Positions 1 through 5,823 of a stretch of DNA of 7,069 nucleotides are shown here, piece after piece. The position numbers and the translations under genes are program-made. The notes beneath the pieces are model-generated. The model did no database searches and was not told the DNA's origin. It worked only from the letters and a program-made list of their open reading frames with translations. Numbering within the stretch: the stretch's first letter is position 1; each line of letters starts with the position of its first letter. The stretch comes from an uncultured Clostridia bacterium. GTDB taxonomy: Bacteria; Bacillota; Clostridia; UBA1381. Location of the stretch: NCBI GenBank assembly GCA_944391635.1, contig CALXUL010000014.1:1-7069 (forward strand). Reading direction: 5' to 3'.

Positions 1-2
1 TA

Positions 3-521
3 CACTATCACTTTTTGTGTGATGAGAAAACCGGATTAATTGTACACGGATATGATTGTAATGTAAGACAAAAAAAAGGAGTTTTATGGGGCAGGGGAAA
101 TTGCTGGCTTGCTGCTGCGGCAATAGAAGCATTAAATCTTATTGACAAATCGTTTCCGGATTATGATAAGTTATACGAAATATACCAAAAGCATATACAC
201 GCCGTTTTGAAATTCCAAAGCGAGAATGGCTGGCATACTGTTATTGACCATAATGATACATATATTGAAATGTCTGCAACTGCAGCCTTTGCTTTTTCAT
301 TGATGAGGGCTGTTAATACCGGATTTCTTGGTAATGAATACCGTCAATATGCACAGCAGGCGCTTAGGGCTGTTAAAGCTGACATTGATGAAACAGGCGC
401 GGTAATTCATGGTTCGATGGGAACCTGCGTGATGGAAGATTACAGGGATTATAATAATATTGAGTTTGGTTATACATATTTTACGCAAGGACTATGTTTG
501 ATGCTCCTTGCAGAGGAATAG
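3..521 (+). CDS. GH105/GH88-like unsaturated glycuronyl hydrolase, C-terminal part (5' end outside window)
   Basis: The reading frame is open from the window edge (first full codon at 3), so this is the last 172 codons of a longer gene; the TTG at 15 is an internal Leu codon, not a start. Visible pieces fit the (alpha/alpha)6-barrel YteR/RhiN family: a GLIVHGYD segment near the left edge, then LWGRGNCWLAAAAIEAL (the family's W-A-R-G-N-G-W helix), then GWHTVIDHNDTYIEMSATAAFAFSLMRAV, and a C-terminal Y-x-Y-x-x-Q-G-L-x-L-M-L-L-A-E ending. Family members remove the unsaturated uronic acid left at the non-reducing end of oligosaccharides after pectin or glycosaminoglycan lyases act, usually in the cytoplasm. 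The catalytic Asp region lies upstream and cannot be checked. The active-site helix reads WGRGNCW rather than the common WARGNGW. GC by hand count is about 39%, lower than samples of glmM. GH88 versus GH105 cannot be settled from this fragment. Confidence 0.82.
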   Translation, partial: HYHFLCDEKTGLIVHGYDCNVRQKKGVLWGRGNCWLAAAAIEALNLIDKSFPDYDKLYEIYQKHIHAVLKFQSENGWHTVIDHNDTYIEMSATAAFAFSLMRAVNTGFLGNEYRQYAQQALRAVKADIDETGAVIHGSMGTCVMEDYRDYNNIEFGYTYFTQGLCLMLLAEE

Positions 522-528
522 AATAAAT

Positions 529-568
529 CTTAAAACAAAAAGAGCCATATGGCTCTTTTTGTTTTAAG
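529..568. terminator. Bidirectional rho-independent terminator, 40-bp perfect palindrome
   Basis: The 20-base left half (529-548) is the exact reverse complement of the right half (549-568). The GC core is AGAGCC-ATAT-GGCTCT, flanked by A-rich and T-rich arms that give a T5-G-T4 tract on either strand. It lies between the convergent hydrolase gene (stop 519-521) and fbp, so it can end both transcripts. The fbp stop codon (564-566 on the complement) lies inside the right arm. Confidence 0.88.
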
Positions 569-2519
569 GGGTTTTGATTGCACCGCTTTGGTAGGCGCGC
601 ACAAGTTCTTTTAGTGCCTGTATTTTTTCGTTTGTTTTTTTACCGGTATCGGTTGCGCCGACTAAAATCCTCTCCGGCGCTAAATCTACCGTCATAAGCG
701 TGGAGTGAATATCTCCGTCATTTACAACAGCATCATTTATTGATGTAAATGCCGAGTGTTCAGACAGAAGAAGCCCATGCGAATTAAACAGCAGAGTATA
801 ACCTGCAATACCGGTATGTGGCTGATATGCCCGCGATAGACCGCCGTCAATAACCAGAAGTTTACCGTCGGCTTTTATCGGGCTTTCACCTTTTTTTATA
901 TTGACCGGTACATGTCCGTTTACTATATGAGAATATTCGACTCCTCCAAGCCCAAACTCTTCAAGTATTTTTTCGCATACTTCTGATGAGTCTATATGTT
1001 TGTAATATGGGTTCTTTTTTTCTGTCCAAGTGGATTCATCATCAATAAAGTACCTTTCAAAAGAGGTCATTTTATTTTTTCCATACAGCGGCGAATGGCT
1101 TCCGCACCATAAATACCACATGAAGTCCTCGCCGTATTGCTTTTCAGCTGACCCATGCTGACCAAAATACCCGCTTCTTGCTATTTTTTCGCATAAATTA
1201 AGAAGTTCTCTTCCTTTTACCTTTTTGCCGCATAATTCTATCTCTGTGAAGGTTTTGTCTTCGTTCATAGGTATACAGCCATGATAAAGCAGATTACCAT
1301 TACATGTTAGGTACATGCTTCCGCGCCTAAACAGGAATTTAATATGCTGCTGGAGTTTTTCCGAATGAAGAAAGCTTGTTTTCAGTCCATCCATCAGTTC
1401 TGATTCTTCCTTCGTCAAACGGTATGGATCCTCCGGGTCAATGGTTGGAAAATTAGTGTCACGCATATGATATGTTTTTGAATCAATCGTTATCGTCCCG
1501 TTCTGGTAATTGATTTTATCCAGGAGAAGATGATCCTGCATTTTAAATTCCGGATGCGCCTTTATCAGTTGTCCCTCAAGTTTAAACTGTATAACAGCCA
1601 TTGCCTTATGTATTTTTGCCCAGTATAGAACATCATGCTGGGTAATATTTACGCGGTTAGGGTTGCGCGGGATAAAACATTCACAAGGGTCATCTCCGTA
1701 TATTTCAAGCGCAAACACTGCAAGCGGGCGTGTATTAATTCCATATCCGTCTTCAATACAGTCGAAATTACAGTATTTGGTGGAAACAGTTATCGTACTT
1801 GCAATACATGCAAGACTGCCTGCCGCAGCGCCCATCCAGGAAATATCGTGGTTACCCCACTGTACATCTACATTATGATAGTTCATAAGCCGGTCAAGAA
1901 TTATATCTGCGCGCGGACCGCGGTCAAATATATCGCCTATAATATGCAGGCTTCCGATTGCAAGCCGCTGAATAAGCTCCGACATTGCCACTATCACAGC
2001 GTCCGCCTGGTCAAGTTCAATTATATTGTCAATCATGCTGGTATGATAAAGTTCTTTGTTGGGGTCATAATAACTGTCTGAATGAATCAGTTCGTCAATT
2101 ATGTCGCCGTAATCATCCGTCATCGCACGCCGGACTGCCGCGCGCGTATATTTTGACGATACAACTCTGCAAATCTCAATAAGATGATAAAGCGTTATTT
2201 TATACCAGTCGTTGATATTGTCTACTGTGCGCTTGATATGTTCAAGCTTCTGTTCAGGGTAGTAAATAAGCGTCGCAAGAGTACGTCGGTCTGCCTCTGA
2301 CATGGTTTTGGAATACACATTGCTGATTTTGTCTTTTATTACGCCCGACGCATTTTTAAGAATATGAAGAAAGGATTCATATTCGCCGTGGATATCGCTC
2401 AGGAAATGTTCGGTAAGTTTGGGAAGCTGCTGCATAGACTGAAGCTTTATAATTTCTGCGCAGGCAGAGCGTATCGTTGGGTAGCGTTCGGATAGCAGCG
2501 ATAAATATTCCTTTGTCAA
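564..2519 (-). CDS. fbp: Fructose-1,6-bisphosphatase, class III
   Basis: This enzyme hydrolyses fructose-1,6-bisphosphate to fructose-6-phosphate in gluconeogenesis in the cytoplasm. At 651 aa it is close to the usual length (about 640-670) of the Firmicutes class III enzyme, which has a calcineurin-like metallophosphoesterase core. Metal-binding motifs are in order: SDIHGEYESF (41-50), GDIFDRGPRAD (195-205), WGNHDISWMGAAAGS (221-235) and NGHVPV (534-539). A GGLSRAYQ motif follows at 559-566. The start is TTG: an AGGAGG site sits 7 bases upstream, no in-frame ATG is nearby, and the N-terminus (LSLLSERYPTIRSACAEI) matches where the family begins. It is the last gene of the yerC-azlD-fbp operon; its TTG directly follows the azlD TGA and its ribosome binding site lies inside the last azlD codons, suggesting translational coupling. 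The stop codon is inside the terminator palindrome. In B. subtilis this class is activated by phosphoenolpyruvate and inhibited by AMP; that control is family knowledge, not visible here. Confidence 0.97.
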   Translation of the reverse strand: MTKEYLSLLSERYPTIRSACAEIIKLQSMQQLPKLTEHFLSDIHGEYESFLHILKNASGVIKDKISNVYSKTMSEADRRTLATLIYYPEQKLEHIKRTVDNINDWYKITLYHLIEICRVVSSKYTRAAVRRAMTDDYGDIIDELIHSDSYYDPNKELYHTSMIDNIIELDQADAVIVAMSELIQRLAIGSLHIIGDIFDRGPRADIILDRLMNYHNVDVQWGNHDISWMGAAAGSLACIASTITVSTKYCNFDCIEDGYGINTRPLAVFALEIYGDDPCECFIPRNPNRVNITQHDVLYWAKIHKAMAVIQFKLEGQLIKAHPEFKMQDHLLLDKINYQNGTITIDSKTYHMRDTNFPTIDPEDPYRLTKEESELMDGLKTSFLHSEKLQQHIKFLFRRGSMYLTCNGNLLYHGCIPMNEDKTFTEIELCGKKVKGRELLNLCEKIARSGYFGQHGSAEKQYGEDFMWYLWCGSHSPLYGKNKMTSFERYFIDDESTWTEKKNPYYKHIDSSEVCEKILEEFGLGGVEYSHIVNGHVPVNIKKGESPIKADGKLLVIDGGLSRAYQPHTGIAGYTLLFNSHGLLLSEHSAFTSINDAVVNDGDIHSTLMTVDLAPERILVGATDTGKKTNEKIQALKELVRAYQSGAIKTP

Positions 2520-2840
2520 TCATATCCCTCCTAAATGAGTAAGAATAAATTCGGTTATGTACACAGCCGCAGCTGCGGCTAAAGCTGTTGCAAGCAGTCC
2601 TTTTTTGAAAAATGCCACAATACAGGCGCATATAAGCCCGCAAGCGGCTGAAATGAGGCTGCGTGTAGAGTATAGTATGGCTGGAAAGGTCATGGCGCCG
2701 AGTACGGCATATGGAATATAATAGAAAAAATCGCGTATAAACCTCGATTTTATCTCACGCCGGAAGATTGTAAGCGGCAGCATACGGATTAGGTATGTTA
2801 CCGCACAGGTTACGGCTATGACGAGCAGATAGTATTTCAT
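2520..2840 (-). CDS. azlD: AzlD-type branched-chain amino acid transport protein, small subunit
   Basis: The product is a 106-aa hydrophobic protein with about four membrane segments (roughly residues 3-21, 41-58, 62-79 and 82-100). The conserved AzlD pattern is clear: a first helix ending TYLIRMLP (15-22), then FRREIKSRFIRDFFYYIPYA and VLGAMTFPAILYST. In known systems (B. subtilis AzlCD, E. coli YgaZH) this small protein works with the larger AzlC/YgaZ permease to export branched-chain amino acids. No azlC is in the window: the upstream neighbour is a regulator and the downstream neighbour is fbp. The ATG overlaps the yerC TGA by 4 bases, and only a weak GGA-type ribosome site precedes it, so translation is probably coupled to yerC. 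The 3' end (Gly-Gly-Ile-stop) also encodes the fbp ribosome binding site. The family call is firm; whether it transports without AzlC is unknown. Confidence 0.9.
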   Translation of the reverse strand: MKYYLLVIAVTCAVTYLIRMLPLTIFRREIKSRFIRDFFYYIPYAVLGAMTFPAILYSTRSLISAACGLICACIVAFFKKGLLATALAAAAAVYITEFILTHLGGI

Positions 2841-3130
2841 TTATTATGTTCCAGCCTTTCAAGCACAGTATTATATCCATCGGCACCGTAGCTAAGACAG
2901 CGGCTTACCCGGCTTATTGTTGCAGTCGATGCTCCGGTTTTGGCAGCTATATCGGTATAGACCTCTTTATTTTTCAGCATAATCGCCACAGCAAGACGCT
3001 GGCTCATGGATTTAAGCTCATTAACGGTACATAAATCTTCAAAAAAATTCCAGCATTCTTCGGGTGTTTTAAGCGAGAGCACTGCCTTTATTAAAGTTTC
3101 TGTATTTTCGTCTTTAAGTTTGCTGTTCAT
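2837..3130 (-). CDS. yerC: YerC/YecD-family TrpR-like DNA-binding regulator
   Basis: The product is a 97-aa, mostly helical protein of the TrpR superfamily. The family signature is present: a CWNFFEDLCTVNEL segment (26-39), SMSQRLAVAIML (41-52), then a helix-turn-helix at about 57-80 (YTDIAAKTGASTATISRVSR). TrpR itself binds tryptophan and represses trp genes; the ligand of the YerC branch is not established, so the effector here is unknown. It is the first gene of the yerC-azlD-fbp operon, and its last codons overlap the azlD start. The ATG at 3128-3130 is preceded by AAAGGGG about 11 bases upstream and by a sigma-A promoter with an 18-bp palindrome in its spacer, which would suit autoregulation (inference). 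Confidence 0.92.
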   Translation of the reverse strand: MNSKLKDENTETLIKAVLSLKTPEECWNFFEDLCTVNELKSMSQRLAVAIMLKNKEVYTDIAAKTGASTATISRVSRCLSYGADGYNTVLERLEHNK

Positions 3131-3170
3131 TAAAAAGAAAGCCCCTTTCCATACCTGTATTCCTTATTTT

Positions 3171-3199
3171 ATTGTAACACTTTCGCTTGCGAAAGTAAA
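3171..3199 (-). promoter_or_regulatory. Sigma-A promoter of the yerC-azlD-fbp operon
   Basis: On the minus strand, TTTACT (3194-3199) is followed after 17 bases by TACAAT (3171-3176): 4/6 and 5/6 matches to the -35 and -10 consensus. The transcript would start near 3164, giving a leader of about 35 bases, too short for a T-box or an amino-acid riboswitch. Confidence 0.65.
3179..3196. promoter_or_regulatory. 18-bp palindrome, candidate operator in the yerC promoter
   Basis: ACTTTCGC-TT-GCGAAAGT has perfect 8-bp arms around a 2-base centre. It covers the last bases of the yerC -35 box and most of the 17-bp spacer, so a bound protein would block RNA polymerase. It lies upstream of the predicted starts of both divergent transcripts, so it would act as a DNA site and not as an RNA hairpin or terminator. 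The protein that binds it is unknown; the adjacent TrpR-like product is the obvious candidate. Confidence 0.55.
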
Positions 3200-3229
3200 G
3201 AATATTTTTGGCAGGATTTGAACATATTA
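3200..3229 (+). promoter_or_regulatory. Putative forespore sigma-G promoter of the DUF421-DUF4363 pair
   Basis: GAATA (3200-3204), an 18-base gap and CATATTA (3223-3229) match the sigma-G pattern known from B. subtilis (about GHATR, 17-18 bases, CATWHTA) at every position. The transcript would start near 3236, just before the AAAGGAG ribosome site at 3239-3245. I saw no convincing sigma-A promoter on this strand between 3131 and 3257. The match is by eye only. Confidence 0.5.
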
Positions 3230-3257
3230 ACAACAGGTAAAGGAGCGTGGTGTAGGG

Positions 3258-3953
3258 GTGATAGTACCTTTAATAAGAACCCTTATATTATATTTTCTTG
3301 TTGTATCGGCAATGCGGATAATGGGCAAAAGACAAATCGGCGAGATGCAGCCGTCCGAGCTGGTGGTGGCAATTATGATATCCGACCTTGCGTCAATTCC
3401 TATGCAGGAGTCGAATATTCCGCTGTTTTCAGGGATAATTCCGGTGCTGACACTGCTTGTGTCGGAGGTCGCAATGTCATATTTTTGCCTTAAAAGCGCG
3501 AAGTTCAGAAAAATATTTACCGGTGAGCCGAGCATTATAATATATAATGGCAGGGTTTTGGAAAATGAGCTTAGAAAACTCCGTTTCAGCCTGTCTGACC
3601 TGATTGAACAGCTTAGAATAAGCGGCTGTTGTGCAATCGGCGAGGTACAGGTGGCGGTGCTTGAAACAAATGGACAGCTTAGCGTTATCAAAAAATCACA
3701 GTTTTGCCCTGTAACGGTAGGCGATATGCGGCTTGGAAATGTTGAAGAACAAAACCTTCCATACTTCATTATAATGGACGGGCAGGTAAATTATTCCGAA
3801 TTAAAGCGCGCCGGCAAAAATAAAAAGTGGCTGGATGAGGAATTGCTGCGCCGGGGCTATAAAGGCGTGGAGGAAGTGTTTTTGGCGGAACTGGATAATA
3901 GCGCCAATCTTTTGGTGCAGGAAAAAGAAAAAAGGCAAAAGGAAGATAGGTAA
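3258..3953 (+). CDS. DUF421 (YetF-like) membrane protein
   Basis: The product is 231 aa. Three N-terminal membrane segments lie at about 2-22, 32-50 and 56-78, followed by a soluble YetF-type C-terminal domain. Family motifs visible are RIMGKRQIGEMQPSELVVAI (20-39), ISDLASIPMQ (41-50), GEPSIIIYNGRV (89-100), SLSDLIEQLRISG (111-123) and VAVLETNGQLSVIKK (132-146). The biochemical role is unresolved. In Bacillus, proteins that combine DUF421 with DUF1657 (2Duf) sit in the spore inner membrane and affect spore resistance; this protein has no DUF1657 part. The C-terminal tail from 220 is strongly charged. The start is GTG at 3258 with AAAGGAG 12 bases upstream, a rather long gap; no better in-frame start exists. 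The stop codon is directly followed by the ATG of the DUF4363 gene, so the two are co-transcribed and probably act together. A sigma-G-like promoter upstream suggests forespore expression (inference). Confidence 0.9.
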   Translation: MIVPLIRTLILYFLVVSAMRIMGKRQIGEMQPSELVVAIMISDLASIPMQESNIPLFSGIIPVLTLLVSEVAMSYFCLKSAKFRKIFTGEPSIIIYNGRVLENELRKLRFSLSDLIEQLRISGCCAIGEVQVAVLETNGQLSVIKKSQFCPVTVGDMRLGNVEEQNLPYFIIMDGQVNYSELKRAGKNKKWLDEELLRRGYKGVEEVFLAELDNSANLLVQEKEKRQKEDR

Positions 3954-4334
3954 ATGAAAAGCTTAATAGCAGCATTGGTTGCCGCCGCAGTGCTCGCAGG
4001 TGCAGTTGTGAGCTATTCGGTGTATATAAATGGTCTTGCATCGGATTTTTATGAATATACCGACAGGGTACAGCAAGGAATAGACGCTAAAGATTTTGAA
4101 GCCGCCGCCGAAGCGGCAAGACAGCTTTCGGACGAAATGAGAAAAAGGCAGGATTTTCTTGGTATAATAATTGACCATAGCGAGCTGTTTGAGATGCAGC
4201 AGACCGTAACGGAACTTGTGTGTTATCTTGATGATGGTCAGGCAGCGCACAGCAGGGCGTCTTGTGCTGCGGCTGTGATGATGATTGAAAGATTTGCAGG
4301 CAATGCCGCGCCGTCCTGGTTTAATATACTCTAA
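3954..4334 (+). CDS. DUF4363 family membrane-anchored protein
   Basis: The product is a 126-aa protein with one N-terminal hydrophobic helix (about 3-24, rich in Ala and Val) preceded by MKS. This can be an uncleaved anchor or a signal sequence. The rest (about 30-120) is predicted helical and largely outside the membrane: an acidic, Ala-rich stretch with KDFEAAAEAARQL (46-58), DFLGIIIDHSELFEM (67-81) and an ending of PSWFNIL. This layout and the end pattern are typical of DUF4363, a clostridial family that often follows a DUF421 gene. No enzyme motif is visible and its function is unknown. Its ATG directly follows the TAA of the DUF421 gene, with AAAGGAAG about 8 bases upstream inside that gene. 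No hairpin terminator separates it from glmM 78 bases downstream, so read-through into glmM is possible. Confidence 0.8.
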   Translation: MKSLIAALVAAAVLAGAVVSYSVYINGLASDFYEYTDRVQQGIDAKDFEAAAEAARQLSDEMRKRQDFLGIIIDHSELFEMQQTVTELVCYLDDGQAAHSRASCAAAVMMIERFAGNAAPSWFNIL

Positions 4335-4342
4335 TTAAATAC

Positions 4343-4371
4343 TTTACTTTTTGTGGTAAATGCGGTATAAT
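4343..4371 (+). promoter_or_regulatory. Sigma-A promoter of glmM
   Basis: TTTACT (4343-4348), a 17-base spacer and a perfect TATAAT (4366-4371) lie about 42 bases before the glmM ATG. The -35 sequence is identical to that of the yerC promoter. It gives glmM transcription independent of the DUF421-DUF4363 genes upstream. Confidence 0.75.
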
Positions 4372-4412
4372 TAAGGTGATTTACAAACCATAAAAAGAAA
4401 GGAAAACAATAA

Positions 4413-5762
4413 ATGGGAAAGTTATTCGGAACAGATGGTATACGCGGTGTGGCAAATGCTGAGCTGACCGCGGAGCTGGCATTTAAAACCGGCAGGAGCG
4501 GCGCGTATGTTTTGACAAAAAACGCCGGACGCAGACCCAGGATAATAATAGGTAAGGATACCAGAAAATCAGGGGATATGCTTGAGGCGGCATTAACTGC
4601 CGGGCTTTGCTCTGTGGGTGCAAAGGTTATACCGCTTGGTGTAATCCCGACGCCGGCAGTGGCATATCTGGTACGTAAATATAAGGCGGATGCAGGTGTG
4701 GTTATATCCGCATCCCATAACCCCTGCGAGTATAACGGTATCAAATTTTTCAATTCTGAGGGCTATAAGCTGAAAGATGAGATAGAAAACGAGATTGAAG
4801 ATTATATCGAGGGAAGAAAAAGTATCGGCGAACTTCCGACGCATGGCAATGTAGGATATGTAGCTACAAACCATAATGCAGTGGAGGATTATGTTCAGTT
4901 TGCCATTTCCACAATTGACTGCCGGCTTGACGGCTTAAAAATCGCAATTGACTGCGCTAACGGAGCAAGCTACCAGACAGCGTTTTTGGCGCTTAATAAG
5001 CTGGGCGCGAATGTCGAGGCGATACATAATACGCCTGACGGAGTAAATATTAATGCAATGTGCGGGTCTACGCATATGGAAAGCTTAAAGGCATATGTAA
5101 CATCGATAGGCGCGGATGTAGGAATAGCGTTTGACGGTGATGCGGACAGAATGCTTGCTGTAGACGAGAAAGGTAATTTGATAGACGGCGACCAGATAAT
5201 GGCTGTATGTGCTAAAAGTCTGATGGAGCAGGGCAAGCTTGCGAAAAATACGCTTGTGGCAACGGTTATGAGTAATCTTGGATTATTTTTGGCAGGCGAA
5301 AAGCTGGGCATAAATATACCAAAAACCAAGGTGGGTGACAGGTACGTGCTGGAGGAGATGCTTGATAAAGGTTATGTGATAGGCGGGGAGCAGTCAGGAC
5401 ATATAATTTTCCTTGAGCATAACACAACCGGCGACGGGTTGGTAAGCGCGCTGCAGTTTTTGTCGGTGCTGAAAAAAAGCGGAAAAAAGGCTTCAGAGCT
5501 TGCATCAATAGTAACCGTACTGCCTCAGGTACTTAAAAACGCCCATATCAAACCGGAGAATAAGTCGAAATATATGCAGTTCCCTGAAATAGCAGAGGCT
5601 TGCAGGGCTTTGGAAGAGGAATTTTCCGGCGAGGGCAGAGTCTTGATTCGTCCGTCGGGTACCGAGCCGCTGGTTAGGGTTATGATAGAGGGGCAGGATA
5701 TAGAGTATATTGAGAAAAAAGCAGAGGAATTGGCAGATTTGATTGAAAAAATCTGCGGATAA
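4413..5762 (+). CDS. glmM: Phosphoglucosamine mutase
   Basis: The enzyme converts glucosamine-6-phosphate to glucosamine-1-phosphate, the step before UDP-GlcNAc in peptidoglycan precursor synthesis in the cytoplasm. At 449 aa it has the standard family length. Motifs are in order: KLFGTDGIRGVAN (3-15), the phosphoserine loop SASHNP (99-104, with Ser101 as the phosphorylated residue), the Mg2+ loop DGDADR (241-246), the sugar-binding GGEQSGH (324-330) and the phosphate-binding RPSGTEP (413-419). The sequence begins MGKLFGTDG exactly as in orthologues, and AAAGGA lies 9 bases before the ATG, so the start is secure. In B. subtilis glmM follows cdaA-ybbR (c-di-AMP synthesis) and precedes glmS; here neither pair is adjacent. 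Upstream are DUF421 and DUF4363, and downstream is a terminator, so glmM is probably transcribed mainly alone from its own promoter. Confidence 0.98.
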   Translation: MGKLFGTDGIRGVANAELTAELAFKTGRSGAYVLTKNAGRRPRIIIGKDTRKSGDMLEAALTAGLCSVGAKVIPLGVIPTPAVAYLVRKYKADAGVVISASHNPCEYNGIKFFNSEGYKLKDEIENEIEDYIEGRKSIGELPTHGNVGYVATNHNAVEDYVQFAISTIDCRLDGLKIAIDCANGASYQTAFLALNKLGANVEAIHNTPDGVNINAMCGSTHMESLKAYVTSIGADVGIAFDGDADRMLAVDEKGNLIDGDQIMAVCAKSLMEQGKLAKNTLVATVMSNLGLFLAGEKLGINIPKTKVGDRYVLEEMLDKGYVIGGEQSGHIIFLEHNTTGDGLVSALQFLSVLKKSGKKASELASIVTVLPQVLKNAHIKPENKSKYMQFPEIAEACRALEEEFSGEGRVLIRPSGTEPLVRVMIEGQDIEYIEKKAEELADLIEKICG

Positions 5763-5768
5763 AAAAAT

Positions 5769-5822
5769 ACAGACTCCGATAATAACAGCTTATAAATGCT
5801 GCAATTTGGGGTCTGTTTTTTT
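5769..5822. terminator. Bidirectional rho-independent terminator between glmM and the convergent membrane gene
   Basis: ACAGACTCC (5769-5777) pairs with GGGGTCTGT (5808-5816), a 9-bp stem with one G-T wobble, followed by a run of seven T. The 30-base interior holds a smaller CAGC/GCTG hairpin (5786-5789 with 5798-5801). On the opposite strand the stem is followed by a T run from the A7 tract at 5761-5767, so it can also end the minus-strand transcript, whose last codon is at 5824. Confidence 0.8.
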
Positions 5823-5823
5823 A

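Noticed and set aside
1635..2081. 148-codon plus-strand open frame opposite fbp
   Set aside because: It lies wholly inside the certain class III fbp gene, has no ribosome site and no recognisable motif; its composition looks like an antisense shadow.
3179..3196. Palindrome as a terminator hairpin
   Set aside because: There is no T run directly after the stem, and it lies upstream of the predicted start of both divergent transcripts.
3131..3257. T-box or amino-acid riboswitch in front of yerC-azlD
   Set aside because: The predicted leader is only about 35 bases and lacks T-box elements; only a small hairpin and a DNA palindrome are present.
3227..3769. 180-codon minus-strand open frame opposite the DUF421 gene
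   Set aside because: The plus strand encodes clear DUF421 motifs over this stretch; the antisense frame is Ser/Ile-rich with no domain.
4335..4412. glmS-type ribozyme or riboswitch near glmM
   Set aside because: The 78-base gap is taken up by a sigma-A promoter and a short leader; no conserved ribozyme core is visible, and glmS is not adjacent.
4331..4753. 140-codon minus-strand open frame overlapping the glmM 5' end
   Set aside because: It covers the glmM promoter and the FGTDGIRG and SASHNP coding region; no ribosome site or motif supports it.
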